Source: an uncultured bacterium (GTDB lineage: Bacteria > Bacillota > Clostridia > Lachnospirales > Lachnospiraceae). From it: DNA of 39,815 nt. Shown here piece after piece: positions 15,467 to 23,790 of this stretch. Every line of letters begins with the position of its first letter. The first letter of the stretch is position 1. Position numbers and translations under genes: made by a program. The DNA is taken from assembly GCA_905214955.1 (NCBI GenBank), contig CAJMON010000025.1, positions 1-39,815 on the forward strand, in the 5' to 3' direction. The notes beneath the pieces are model-generated. The model had not been told where the DNA came from and did not search any database. It saw only the letters and a list, made by a program, of their open reading frames with translations.

Positions 15467-15495
15467 TTGCCAGACGGAAATTTCTGTGATATGAT
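15467..15495 (+). promoter_or_regulatory. promoter of the siderophore importer operon
   Basis: TTGCCA (15467-15472) and TATGAT (15490-15495) are separated by 17 nt, each matching consensus at five of six positions. It faces the binding-protein gene at 15562, and the candidate iron operator lies just downstream. Confidence 0.65.
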
Positions 15496-15506
15496 ACCCC
15501 TCGTCC

Positions 15507-15521
15507 AGTTAGCTAACACTA
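15507..15521. promoter_or_regulatory. candidate iron-repressor operator
   Basis: GTTAGCTAAC (15508-15517) is a perfect 10-bp palindrome, and TTAG...CTAA is repeated once more to the right (TTAGCTAACACTAA). It starts about 12 bp after the -10 box, around the transcription start, where a repressor would block. The TTAG/CTAA pattern resembles DtxR/IdeR-type iron operators. The assignment is inference. Confidence 0.5.
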
Positions 15522-15561
15522 ATTTTTGTTAAACACATGAACCACAGAAAGGATAATAAGT

Positions 15562-16494
15562 ATGAAAACAAGAGAAAAACACACAGGTATGCTTCTTGCA
15601 GCCGCAGCACTTGCAACCGCGTTTACATGCACTGCTTTCACCGTATCCGCTGCAGAAGAACAGGAAATGCGCACGGTAGAGACAGATAAGGGTGAGGTGG
15701 AAATTCCAGTCAATCCTGAAAAAATCGTGTCCGATTACTATCTTGGAGAATTTCTTGCAGTAGATGTAAAGCCGGTTATCGCGTCTCCTTACTCCTTATC
15801 CAATAAATTTCTGGAGGAATATATAGACGGGATCCAGGCAATGAACGTTACAAGCGCAGAAACCTCTCTGGAAATGATCGTGGCAGAACAGCCAGATCTG
15901 ATCGTCACCATTACAGAGGCTGATTATGAGAAGTATTCTGCAATTGCACCTACTGTTTATATTGAAGATGGAAAGCGCTCTGACGAGGAGCTTTTCCTTT
16001 ACATTGCAGATCTGGTGGGAAAAGAGGACGAAGCGCAGGCTTATGTAGATGATTTCAATACCCGCGTGATGGATGCAAAAGAAGAAATCCAGGGAATTGT
16101 AGGGGATCAGACTGTTTCCATCGTAGAGGTATGGCCGCAGCAGATCTATACAATGGGAAGTCATTTCGCAAGAGGCGGAAGCATTTTATATGATATGTGG
16201 GATTTAAAGGCACCGGAAAAAGTTCAGGAGGAAATGGTAGACGGGGATACCGCTTATGAAGTTGTTTCTCTGGAAGCACTTCCGGAATATACCGGCGACT
16301 TCATTTTGTACGGGGTTCTTGCGGATACAGACAGCTCTTTTGTGGAGGATTCCCAGCTGTGGAACAACCTGGATGCAGTGAAAAATGGAAAGGTTCTTTC
16401 CTATGAGCAGGTATCCTTTATGCACCGTGATCCTATCACACTGAATGCACAGCTTGACATTTTCCTTGATTTCTTCAGAGGCTTTGAGGACTAA
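15562..16494 (+). CDS. ferric-siderophore ABC transporter substrate-binding protein
   Basis: Type III (FepB/FhuD-like) binding protein, 310 aa. A signal peptide (residues 1-31, ending VSAAEE) is followed by a two-lobed Peripla_BP_2 fold: VNPEKIVSDYYLGEFLAV, LEMIVAEQPDLIV, and a long connecting helix near residues 160-180. The signal peptide ends in an AxA site and has no lipobox (AFTCTA does not fit), so membrane anchoring is unclear. AAAGGA lies 8 nt before the ATG. It is first in a four-gene operon with two FecCD permeases and an ATPase. Iron or heme uptake is inferred from family and the operator. Confidence 0.85.
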   Translation: MKTREKHTGMLLAAAALATAFTCTAFTVSAAEEQEMRTVETDKGEVEIPVNPEKIVSDYYLGEFLAVDVKPVIASPYSLSNKFLEEYIDGIQAMNVTSAETSLEMIVAEQPDLIVTITEADYEKYSAIAPTVYIEDGKRSDEELFLYIADLVGKEDEAQAYVDDFNTRVMDAKEEIQGIVGDQTVSIVEVWPQQIYTMGSHFARGGSILYDMWDLKAPEKVQEEMVDGDTAYEVVSLEALPEYTGDFILYGVLADTDSSFVEDSQLWNNLDAVKNGKVLSYEQVSFMHRDPITLNAQLDIFLDFFRGFED

Positions 16495-16495
16495 A

Positions 16496-17497
16496 ATGAA
16501 CTCCCGAATTAGAAAAACCATATTTTTTATTGTTGGAATCGCAGCCCTTTTTGTGGCTGCGGTTTGTTCTGTAAGGTTTGGAAGTACAAATATATCCGGG
16601 GAAAAGATCCTGCAGGCGATTTTGCAGCCGGACTGGTCCGATTCTGCGCAGATTGCCATTCTTGAGCTTCGGATTCCAAGAACCATCGGCTGTATCATCG
16701 TAGGTGCCGCATTTGCCTGCGCCGGTGCGATCATGCAGGGAATCACCCGGAATCCTCTTGCCGATTCCGGGCTTCTTGGAATTAATGCAGGATCCTCTTT
16801 TGCCCTGGCGGTATGTCTTGCTTTTTTGCCGGGAATGAGCTTTTCCGGCATTGTAATGTGTTCTTTTCTGGGCGCTGGTGCTGCCCTGCTTCTTGTATAT
16901 GGGCTGATGAGCCTTCGCCACAAAAAGCTGGATCCTGTCAGGCTGGTTCTTGCGGGAAGTGCGGTAAGCATTTTCCTCTCTTCCATCTGTCAGGCAATCT
17001 CCCTTTTTTATAATATTGGCTATGATCTTACCTTCTGGACAGCTGGCGGCGTTGCGGGAATCCGTATGAAACAGCTGACATTTGCAGTTCCTGGAATTGC
17101 GGCAGGACTTCTTCTGGCGATGCTTCTTTCCAAAAGGATTTCCCTTTTAAGCCTTGGGGATGACGCGGCAAGAGGACTTGGAATCAAGGTGGAAAGGACA
17201 AAAACATTATGTTTGGTGGCAGTGCTTCTTCTTGCAGGAAGTGCGGTTGCACTTGCAGGACCCGTTTCCTTTGTGGGACTTCTGGTTCCCCATGTGGTCC
17301 GTTTTTTTGCAGGCTCTGACTACGGCACAGTGATACCTGGCTCTATGATTACAGGGGCTGTGTTTATGCTTCTTGCGGATATTATTTCCAGAGTGATCAA
17401 TGCGCCTTCCGAAACGCCGGTGGGGCTTGTTTTTGCAGTTGTGGGAGTCCCATTTTTCATTTGGACGGCAAGAAAGGGGGCGGATGAAAATGACTGA
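16496..17497 (+). CDS. FecCD-family iron-siderophore permease, subunit 1
   Basis: Polytopic membrane permease of 333 aa starting one base after the binding-protein TAA. An in-frame ATG at 16445 lies inside the preceding gene and is rejected. FecCD motifs are clear: LRIPRTIGCIIVGAAFACAG near residue 58, GITRNPLADSGLLGINAGSS near 82, and GLLVPHVVRFF near 265. About ten membrane segments are expected. It would heterodimerise with the next gene product. Confidence 0.92.
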   Translation: MNSRIRKTIFFIVGIAALFVAAVCSVRFGSTNISGEKILQAILQPDWSDSAQIAILELRIPRTIGCIIVGAAFACAGAIMQGITRNPLADSGLLGINAGSSFALAVCLAFLPGMSFSGIVMCSFLGAGAALLLVYGLMSLRHKKLDPVRLVLAGSAVSIFLSSICQAISLFYNIGYDLTFWTAGGVAGIRMKQLTFAVPGIAAGLLLAMLLSKRISLLSLGDDAARGLGIKVERTKTLCLVAVLLLAGSAVALAGPVSFVGLLVPHVVRFFAGSDYGTVIPGSMITGAVFMLLADIISRVINAPSETPVGLVFAVVGVPFFIWTARKGADEND

Positions 17498-18497
17498 TGC
17501 AAAGCAGAAAAAAAGAGTCTGTATGGTGTCCCTGATTCTTTTGGTTCTTCTTGCAGCGGGAATCCTTGCAGATATTTATGCAGGGTACAGCCGGCTTTCT
17601 CTCCAGGATTTTTGGGAAATTATCTTAGGCGGCGGAGATCCGGGACTTCGGTACACCCTGATTCAGCTTCGCCTTCCCAGGATTTTTACCAGTCTTTTGG
17701 TTGGCGTAGGACTTGGACTTGCCGGCGGAATCATACAGGGCGTGGCGAAAAATGATATGGCAGAGCCCGGAATTCTTGGAATCAATGCCGGAGCAGGACT
17801 TGCGCTGGCTGTGTTTATCGTTTTTTTTGCAGGCAGCAGCCAGAATATGACACCTCTTCTGCCAGTGATCGCTTTTGCAGGGTCTGTGATCGTTGCAATC
17901 ATAGATTATCGGTTGGCATTTACGGGAAATGGACTTTCCCCCAAAAGGCTTCTGCTGATTGGAATTGCGGTTTCCACTGCTGTTTCCAGTGTGACTACCA
18001 TGCTGATGCTCCGCATGTCAGACAGTGAATATGCCTTTGTGCAGAACTGGCTCGCCGGAAGTATCTGGGGTGCATCCTGGTCAAATGTGCACATTTTATT
18101 TGTTTGCCTTCTGGTGCTGGGGCTACTAGCTTTTTACAAAAGCCGGACCTTGAATGTTCTGGTTCTTGGAAATCAGACCGCAACCGGTCTTGGGGTTGAA
18201 GTTTCGAAGCAGTCTGCCATTCTTCTTGGAATCGCCATTGGAATGTCCAGTCTTTGCTGCGCTGTAGGCGGCGGCTTAAGCTTTGTGGGGCTTGTGTGTC
18301 CTCATCTGGCAAGGCGTCTGACCGGTCCGAACTACAGATCCCTGATTGGGATTACAGCTTTACTGGGTGCGGTGCTTCTGGTGTTTTCCGATATTATTTC
18401 CAGAACCCTGCTGATTCCAAATGAGATTCCCATTGGAATTGTGGCTGCGGTAATCGGTGCGCCTTATTTTCTTTATTTACTGATCATGCAGGATTAA
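17490..18497 (+). CDS. FecCD-family iron-siderophore permease, subunit 2
   Basis: Second permease, 335 aa, overlapping the first by 8 bp. LRLPRIFTSLLVGVGLGLAG, KNDMAEPGILGINAGAG and GLVCPHLARRLTGPN are the same landmarks as in subunit 1. I start it at the ATG at 17490, 9 nt after AAAGGGGG; the ATG at 17484 is also possible but is only 3 nt from the same site. It is intact and of normal length. Confidence 0.92.
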   Translation: MTDAKQKKRVCMVSLILLVLLAAGILADIYAGYSRLSLQDFWEIILGGGDPGLRYTLIQLRLPRIFTSLLVGVGLGLAGGIIQGVAKNDMAEPGILGINAGAGLALAVFIVFFAGSSQNMTPLLPVIAFAGSVIVAIIDYRLAFTGNGLSPKRLLLIGIAVSTAVSSVTTMLMLRMSDSEYAFVQNWLAGSIWGASWSNVHILFVCLLVLGLLAFYKSRTLNVLVLGNQTATGLGVEVSKQSAILLGIAIGMSSLCCAVGGGLSFVGLVCPHLARRLTGPNYRSLIGITALLGAVLLVFSDIISRTLLIPNEIPIGIVAAVIGAPYFLYLLIMQD

Positions 18498-18524
18498 ATC
18501 ATAAATTTGGAGGAACAAAACGTA

Positions 18525-19313
18525 ATGAAACCAGCTATTTACGGCAAGGATATTTCCGTTGCCTATCAGCAGAATCTGATTATCCCGTCTATGAGCGTCC
18601 AGATTCCAAAGGGAAAGATAACTTCTATTATCGGCCCCAACGGCTGTGGAAAATCTACTTTATTGAAGGCACTCTCCCGTATGATTCCTGTAAGATCCGG
18701 AGAGGTTTTCCTGGAGGGAAATTCCATTACCCAGATGCCTGCTGTGGAGGTTGCAAGGAGAATGGCAATTTTACCACAGAGTCCTCAGGCTCCCGGCGGA
18801 CTTACGGTGCAGGAACTGGTCTCCTATGGAAGATATCCCCATCAGAAGGGGTTCGGGAAACTGAAAAAAGAGGACAAAGATGCCATACAGTGGGCTCTTG
18901 AGCTTACCAAAATGCAGGAACTAGCACATCGGCGGGTGGATGCGCTTTCCGGCGGTCAGCGCCAGAGGGCCTGGATCGCAATGGCATTGGCACAGGATAC
19001 GCCGCTGATCCTTTTGGATGAGCCTACTACTTATCTGGATATGGCGCATCAGCTGGAAATCCTGGAGCTTCTGGAAATGCTGAACAAAACTCAGGAAAAA
19101 ACCATTGCACTGGTAATTCATGACTTGAACCAGTCTGCCAGATTTTCTGACTGGATCATTGCCATGCGGGACGGGAAGGTACTCTATGAGGGTACGCCAG
19201 AGGAAATTATGACGCCGGAGGTTTTTCATAATGTATTTTCGCTGGATGCGTATATGGAAACCGATCCGTGGACACAGAAACCAATGTGTGTCACCTACCG
19301 GCTGGAAAAATAA
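18525..19313 (+). CDS. iron-siderophore ABC transporter ATP-binding protein (FepC/FhuC type)
   Basis: ATPase of the siderophore importer, 262 aa. Walker A is GPNGCGKST, the Q-loop is in LPQSPQAP, the signature is LSGGQRQRAWIAMALAQ, and Walker B is LILLDEPTTYLD, as is usual for FepC/FhuC. IHDLNQSARFSD carries the switch histidine. The true start is the ATG at 18525. An in-frame TTG at 18507 lies on top of the GGAGGA that serves as ribosome binding site. It is last in the operon, and a bidirectional terminator follows at once. Confidence 0.93.
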   Translation: MKPAIYGKDISVAYQQNLIIPSMSVQIPKGKITSIIGPNGCGKSTLLKALSRMIPVRSGEVFLEGNSITQMPAVEVARRMAILPQSPQAPGGLTVQELVSYGRYPHQKGFGKLKKEDKDAIQWALELTKMQELAHRRVDALSGGQRQRAWIAMALAQDTPLILLDEPTTYLDMAHQLEILELLEMLNKTQEKTIALVIHDLNQSARFSDWIIAMRDGKVLYEGTPEEIMTPEVFHNVFSLDAYMETDPWTQKPMCVTYRLEK

Positions 19314-19358
19314 AGAGGAAAGAGCAAATGTGCGTGACACAGATGCTCTTTCCTCTTT
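19312..19358. terminator. bidirectional intrinsic terminator
   Basis: The perfect 15-bp arms AAAGAGGAAAGAGCA (19312-19326) and 19344-19358 surround a 17-nt loop, with T-rich tails on both strands. It ends the siderophore operon on the plus strand and can end the pgsA-like gene on the minus strand. Confidence 0.85.
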
Positions 19359-19389
19359 TATTACGGCTGTTGGCAGTTGACCTGTTTGT

Positions 19390-19941
19390 TTAGGAAAGCA
19401 GGTCTTTGTAGCGTTTGGCGTATAGGATAAATGACAGGGCCATGAAAAAGCTGCAGGCCAGGATCAAAGTGTTGGCGATGTTCATGGGCATGTCGGGGAT
19501 GAAAAGAAGCAACAGCATGACCAGGTAAAAGAAGGCGGTACAGACCTTGCCGTACCACATGGCGCCTTTGTTTTTCTGGGTTTTCTTTAAGACCTTCACT
19601 CCCACGATTCCCATGAAGGCTTCTTTCACTGCGAAAAGAAGGAATAGCCATTTCAAAAGGGAATATTCTTTCATCAGGCATAAGATCAGAACACCTTGGG
19701 TGATTTTGTCTGCAATAGGATCCAGGATCTTGCCGAGCTCGCTGACCATGTTGAATTTCCGGGCAATCTTGCCATCCAGGAAATCGGTGAGTGCGGAAAG
19801 CAGGATGATGGCTGTGAGCAGATTGCTTCTGCCGGATGCCCCGGACTGATAAAATGCGGCTAAAAATACGAACGCCAGTACAATGCGGAATGTGCTTAAC
19901 AGGTTGGGAATGGTAAAAATTTGTTTTTTGTCCAGTTTCAT
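19390..19941 (-). CDS. pgsA: CDP-alcohol phosphatidyltransferase, PgsA-like
   Basis: Membrane enzyme of 183 aa. It most likely makes phosphatidylglycerophosphate from CDP-diacylglycerol and glycerol-3-phosphate. The family motif D(x2)DG(x2)AR(x8)G(x3)D(x3)D is complete (TDFLDGKIARKF followed by GKILDPIADK, near residues 58-80). IPNLLSTFRIVLAF at the N-terminus is typical of PgsA. About four to five membrane helices are visible. The ATG at 19941 has GGAGGA 8 nt upstream and is chosen over 19980. Other members of the family, such as cardiolipin synthases of this type, cannot be excluded. Confidence 0.8.
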   Translation of the reverse strand: MKLDKKQIFTIPNLLSTFRIVLAFVFLAAFYQSGASGRSNLLTAIILLSALTDFLDGKIARKFNMVSELGKILDPIADKITQGVLILCLMKEYSLLKWLFLLFAVKEAFMGIVGVKVLKKTQKNKGAMWYGKVCTAFFYLVMLLLLFIPDMPMNIANTLILACSFFMALSFILYAKRYKDLLS

Positions 19942-19998
19942 AACGTTTCTCCTCCTTGGTTGCTTCCCATTGTAAAGCATTTTGGAGGGAAAATCAAT

Positions 19999-20029
19999 TT
20001 ACAGATTTGGGATTGAGACAAATCTGTAA
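19999..20029 (-). terminator. terminator after the MacB-like domain gene
   Basis: TTACAGATTTG (19999-20009) pairs perfectly with 20019-20029 around a 9-nt loop, then ATTGATTTTCCC on the minus strand. It lies between the gene ending at 20083 and the pgsA-like gene, separating the two transcripts. Confidence 0.6.
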
Positions 20030-20082
20030 GGCAAAAGACAGGCGGGGGCTATGCAGGCTTGGGGGAAGGTGGAGGAGTTTAT

Positions 20083-20838
20083 TTATTGGAATAGCTGCCT
20101 GGCGTTTTCCAGGTTTTCTTTGCCGTTTATTTTCAGGAGGACACTTGTAATAGATTGATTCATTCCGCTGGACTGGCACAGGGCTTGGGCGTGGGAAAAG
20201 GGAATGTAGATTTCGGTATCCTGGTTTTCCAGGACGGCGGCTGCATGGCAGGGAAGCCAGGTGGAAGCGGCAACACTGGAAGGATTGTTTCCAGAAGCAT
20301 TAGCCATATTGGAGGTAGCACTGCCTGTCGCAGAAGAAACGGTGGTGTAGGAAGCCGTGGCGGTAAGGCTGTCAGATGCAATGCCGGTATCCAGGGAGTA
20401 GGTGATGGAGAGCTCCTCTCCCATTTGCAGATATTTTTGCTGCTGATTTTGGGAAATCTGGTGGCCATTGGAGTCTTTCATATTGGAGAGGGAATTTTTG
20501 CCAAGGAGCAAAAGGGGAACGGTTCCCAGGGAATCCTCATCTGGACTTTGAACAAAGGCACTTAGGTCAATTCCGTAGAAGGCGGTGGTTTCTGTGTAAT
20601 CTTCTATTTTTAAGGTTACTGGAATTTCCACAACCGGGTAAACTGCCTGGATGCCTATTATCTTTGACGCGCTTTTCAGAAAGTCGTTATCGTAGGTGAG
20701 ATCGCCAAGGGACACCAGTGCGGTATAGGTTCTTCTCTCCTCCTGCATGCCAAGGAAAAGCCGGATAAGCAGGAAAAAAATCAGGGTGCACAGGGCGGCG
20801 AGAAAACAGGTGAAGCTGTCGGCTTTTTTCTTTTTCAT
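20083..20838 (-). CDS. single-pass protein resembling a stand-alone MacB/FtsX periplasmic core domain
   Basis: Protein of 251 aa with one N-terminal membrane anchor (residues 9-29, CFLAALCTLIFFLLIRLFLG) and an extracellular remainder. The pattern IIGIQAVYPVVEIPVTLKIE, then YTETTAFYGIDLSAF, and near the end EIYIPFSHAQALC and SITSVLLKINGKENLENARQ, recalls the MacB periplasmic core found between the membrane segments of FtsX-type permeases. The FtsX helices themselves are absent. A Ser/Ala/Thr-rich stretch fills residues 165-200. The ATG overlaps the stop of the upstream gene by 4 bp. The similarity is my own pattern reading and should be treated as moderate. Confidence 0.6.
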   Translation of the reverse strand: MKKKKADSFTCFLAALCTLIFFLLIRLFLGMQEERRTYTALVSLGDLTYDNDFLKSASKIIGIQAVYPVVEIPVTLKIEDYTETTAFYGIDLSAFVQSPDEDSLGTVPLLLLGKNSLSNMKDSNGHQISQNQQQKYLQMGEELSITYSLDTGIASDSLTATASYTTVSSATGSATSNMANASGNNPSSVAASTWLPCHAAAVLENQDTEIYIPFSHAQALCQSSGMNQSITSVLLKINGKENLENARQLFQ

Positions 20839-22253
20839 TGGGAGGCCGCCTTTCTGGCTTCTTCCAGGAGTACGTTTTTTCGGCGCAGGCTTACCAGGAG
20901 AAGCAAAATGATGCAGATCAGGAAAAGGGCGCCTACAGCAAGGATAGAATACCACCAGCTGTTGGTTTCGGTCTGGTCCTCTTCCACTTTCAGGGACTGG
21001 ATCTGGGATTCTTTGAGTTCGGTCAGGAAGTCAGAGGCGGTCTCGTAGGAATTTCCAGAGGAATCCTCGTAGGTGAGGATGAAACGGCCGGAGATTTGGC
21101 CTGGGGATAAGGTGGCTGCGGTTTCATTCGTTTTTCCCTTTACATAGATTTTCATACTGCCCTCTGCTGCAGTGCCGGCTTCGATATTTCCGAGAAATAC
21201 CGTTCCGCTGGGGCTTAGGCCCGTGGCTTCCAGGCGGACTTTGGCGTTGTAGAGCTTGTCTCTGCCAAGGTTCATGGCTTTTACCGGGACTTCGATGGTG
21301 TCCATGGTGTAGACGATGGAGGGAATGTCGGAAGCTTCCAGCTCGGCGCGAAGCTGTTGCGAAATATTGAAGGTGAGGGTTTCTGTGCCAGTAGCTGCGG
21401 TTGCCTTGGAGTCCTCATATTCCAGGGAAAAAGTGACGGTGACTTGTCCTGGGGCGGTATCTTCCGCTATGGTCATCAGCGACTTGAGGGTGATGGCTTC
21501 CCCGGGAGTTAGTCTTTGTACATAGAAAGAATTTTTGGCAAATTCGATTCCCTTTGTTTCTGTAGAAAGGGAAATCTTCAGGCCGAATACGTTCTGGCTG
21601 CGGCTTTTGTTGCGGAAGACCACAGACATTTCCTGGGTGGTTCCGGCTTTCAGGGACTGACCGGAAAGGTTGCTGTCTTCTAAGAGAAGCTGGGGCTTAT
21701 GGAGAATGACTTCACCGGAGGATGAGCTGCCTGAACTGCCGCCCGTGTATCCTCCAGAGCCGCCGTCTGTATATCCGTCTCCTGATATAGTTCCGTTGTC
21801 TGCACCTGGATCTATTATGGCGGAGCCGTTTCCGTTTAAGTCATTTGAAGAATTTCCATTTTCGATGATGACATGGATGGTTTTATCCTTGGAAGAACTG
21901 CTGGTGTCATCGCCTGAGAAAAATCCGTCCAGGTCAGAGGATGAGTTATCGGAGTCCGGTGACTGGCTATCTGAACCAGAAGAACTATCGGAGCCAGGCT
22001 CCCGGTTATCTGTGGAGTTAAAGTTATGGTCGCTGAAATCATCGCCGCTGGAATTGTTGACGGAACTTTCATTGTCCAAAGAATTTTCCATTTCTTCCGA
22101 AAATGTACCGTTCTCATCGGGGACAGATGCTGCGGCGGGAACTGGCAGTAAAAAGATAACAAGGAAAAGATAAGCACCGCTCAAAAAACGCCTGTATGAT
22201 TTTTTATGAATGCTATTATTTTTTGTGTAAATTTGTAATTGACAGTTCCTCAT
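20835..22253 (-). CDS. secreted, acidic-linker, C-terminally anchored protein (COG1361-like)
   Basis: Protein of 472 aa. A signal peptide (to about residue 43, PVPAAAS) is followed by roughly 140 residues rich in Ser, Asp, Asn and Gly. Next come two or more beta-sandwich repeats (residues 185-430: MSVVFRNKSRSQNVFGLKIS, YVQRLTPGEAITLKSLM, and IPSIVYTMDTIEVPVKAMNL). Last is one membrane helix (WWYSILAVGALFLICIILLL) with a short basic tail. The repeats recall COG1361/NPCBM-like adhesive domains often encoded beside ABC exporters. The ATG at 22253 is 10 nt after AAAGGA; a TTG two codons earlier is the alternative. Coupled to the MacB-like gene. Confidence 0.65.
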   Translation of the reverse strand: MRNCQLQIYTKNNSIHKKSYRRFLSGAYLFLVIFLLPVPAAASVPDENGTFSEEMENSLDNESSVNNSSGDDFSDHNFNSTDNREPGSDSSSGSDSQSPDSDNSSSDLDGFFSGDDTSSSSKDKTIHVIIENGNSSNDLNGNGSAIIDPGADNGTISGDGYTDGGSGGYTGGSSGSSSSGEVILHKPQLLLEDSNLSGQSLKAGTTQEMSVVFRNKSRSQNVFGLKISLSTETKGIEFAKNSFYVQRLTPGEAITLKSLMTIAEDTAPGQVTVTFSLEYEDSKATAATGTETLTFNISQQLRAELEASDIPSIVYTMDTIEVPVKAMNLGRDKLYNAKVRLEATGLSPSGTVFLGNIEAGTAAEGSMKIYVKGKTNETAATLSPGQISGRFILTYEDSSGNSYETASDFLTELKESQIQSLKVEEDQTETNSWWYSILAVGALFLICIILLLLVSLRRKNVLLEEARKAASQ

Positions 22254-22287
22254 ATCCAATTTGTCCTTTCCTTATAATTATTCGGAG

Positions 22288-22408
22288 ATTACGCAAGCTT
22301 TTGGGGGAACAAAATTCACAGAAAAATCGAGAAATGCGATGCGTAATTATGCAAATCATAATTCCTGTGCGGTGCAAAGCGTATCATTGGGAAGGTACGA
22401 AGCTTACC
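22288..22408. repeat. structured intergenic repeat, copy B
   Basis: Diverged copy of the element at 13711-13834, in the same orientation. The arms AATTATG/CATAATT keep the stem of copy A with paired C-to-T and G-to-A changes. The GTGAAC/GTTCAC and GTTACTGG/CCAGTAAC stems are eroded. Its right end overlaps the last codon and stop codon of the ABC-2 ATPase gene. It fills most of the 150-bp gap to the next gene. No terminator-like T-run is present, so whether transcription continues through it is open. Confidence 0.65.
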
Positions 22409-23063
22409 GTTCTCTTAAAATTCCGCCGTCCATTTCGTAAACATGGTCGCACAGGATGCGGATATCTTCCTCATTGTGACTGGCCAGGAGGATGGTTTTT
22501 CCGGCGGCTTTCAGTTCCAGAAGCAGTTCCCGGATTTCTGCTACGCCGTGTTTGTCCAGCCCGTTGAAAGGCTCGTCCAGAATAAGAAAACGAGGATTTT
22601 CCATAATGGCCTGGGCAATTCCAAGGCGCTGGCGCATGCCAAGGGAGTATTTTCCCACAGTTTTTTTCATGTCCGGGTCAAGGCCTACCTTGCGAAGAAT
22701 CAGGCGGATGTCGGCTTTGGTGATCTGCCCTCTCATATCCGCCAGAATTTCCAGATTTTTAGCGCCTGTATACTGGGTGAGAAAGCCGGGAGTTTCGATG
22801 ATGACTCCGAGACTTTCCGGGAAATCTACGTCCCTGCCGATCTGTTTTCCGAACACATGGATGGTTCCTGTGGTGGCGGGGAGGAAACCGCAGATGCACT
22901 TCATCAGCACGGTTTTGCCGGAACCATTGTTTCCTACAATGCCGTAAACCTGTCCGCAGTTCAGGGTAAGATTGACCTCTTTTAGAACCAGGTCTTCGCC
23001 GAAGCGTTTGGTTACCTGGCGGATCTGCACGCAGGCAGCTTCAGATTTCCTGGATTTTTTCAT
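22404..23063 (-). CDS. ABC-2 type transporter ATP-binding protein
   Basis: ATPase of 219 aa. Walker A is GNNGSGKTV, the Q-loop is in IIETPGFL, the signature is YSLGMRQRLGIAQAI, Walker B is FLILDEPFNGLD, and ASHNEED carries the switch histidine. The S-L-G-M-R-Q signature is characteristic of drug/lantibiotic-immunity-like (BcrA/CcmA) ATPases. The ATG at 23063 follows GGGAGG by 8 nt and is preferred over a GTG at 23072. It overlaps the upstream permease gene by 23 bp, which suggests tight coupling. Confidence 0.9.
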   Translation of the reverse strand: MKKSRKSEAACVQIRQVTKRFGEDLVLKEVNLTLNCGQVYGIVGNNGSGKTVLMKCICGFLPATTGTIHVFGKQIGRDVDFPESLGVIIETPGFLTQYTGAKNLEILADMRGQITKADIRLILRKVGLDPDMKKTVGKYSLGMRQRLGIAQAIMENPRFLILDEPFNGLDKHGVAEIRELLLELKAAGKTILLASHNEEDIRILCDHVYEMDGGILRER

Positions 23064-23769
23064 ATAATACACCTCCCAAAATAGGAATCAGCACAAGAAG
23101 AAATAATAACAAAAATAACCACAACCCATCTTTCTCCGATCCCCAGTCTCCGGCTGCCTGGATCCATTCTACCGGGTAAAACCAGCTCAGCTCCTTAAAG
23201 TAACGCTCATGGAGAATGATTCCAAAATAATAGGTGACAAAGGGAATTCCATATGCCATATAAGGGGAATTTCCAAGAACTGCGCAAATACCGCCGAAAG
23301 TACTGAGAATGCTTCCAGTAATTCCAACCCGAAGGGCCTTTTGAATCAGCTCAAGCAGCAGCTCTTTTGGGAAACTGCCTCTTTCTTCCATGGGATAAAA
23401 TATAACAAAACTGACAAAAAGCATGGCAACCACTGCAAATATCCAGACCAGAAATCCGGACATCACAACGGAAAATACTTTTCCCTCCACATAACGTCTC
23501 CGGTCGGTTCTGGGCAGCACTGCCTTTAGAAAGCCGCTTTTGTATTCCTGCAAAAAGGAATCGCTCCATGGCAATACAGCCGCCACCGGAATGGCAAAGG
23601 ACAGAACCTGGCTTTCCAGGGAACCGTTCAGAAGCCGGAGGAAGGTGCCGCATTCCAGAACTTTTTTCAGGTTAGGGTAAGATGCGCCTGCCGCAAGGGA
23701 AAGGCAGGCAATGAGCCACGCTGACAGAAAGCTTTTTCCTGTGAGCATGCGTTTCATTTCACCTGTCAT
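23041..23769 (-). CDS. ABC-2 type membrane permease, subunit 2
   Basis: Polytopic protein of 242 aa with about six membrane segments (AWLIACLSLAAGASY, VLSFAIPVAAVLPW, VMSGFLVWIFAVVAMLFVSF, and a C-terminal WLFLLLFLLVLIPILGG). PWSDSFLQEYKSGFLKAVLP near residue 67 resembles the conserved loop of ABC-2 permeases in peptide-immunity or antibiotic export systems. GGGAGGA precedes the ATG. It lies between the other permease gene and the ATPase gene. Confidence 0.78.
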   Translation of the reverse strand: MTGEMKRMLTGKSFLSAWLIACLSLAAGASYPNLKKVLECGTFLRLLNGSLESQVLSFAIPVAAVLPWSDSFLQEYKSGFLKAVLPRTDRRRYVEGKVFSVVMSGFLVWIFAVVAMLFVSFVIFYPMEERGSFPKELLLELIQKALRVGITGSILSTFGGICAVLGNSPYMAYGIPFVTYYFGIILHERYFKELSWFYPVEWIQAAGDWGSEKDGLWLFLLLFLLVLIPILGGVLYEKIQEI

Positions 23770-23790
23770 TATTGTCCTCCCTTCCGCAAC

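Noticed and set aside
15361..15519. N-terminal extension of the AraC regulator
   Set aside because: The extra 53 codons cover the divergent promoter and iron operator and do not resemble a domain; the ATG at 15360 fits the family length better.
18507..18524. TTG start for the siderophore ATPase
   Set aside because: The TTG overlaps the GGAGGA that is the ribosome binding site for the ATG at 18525.
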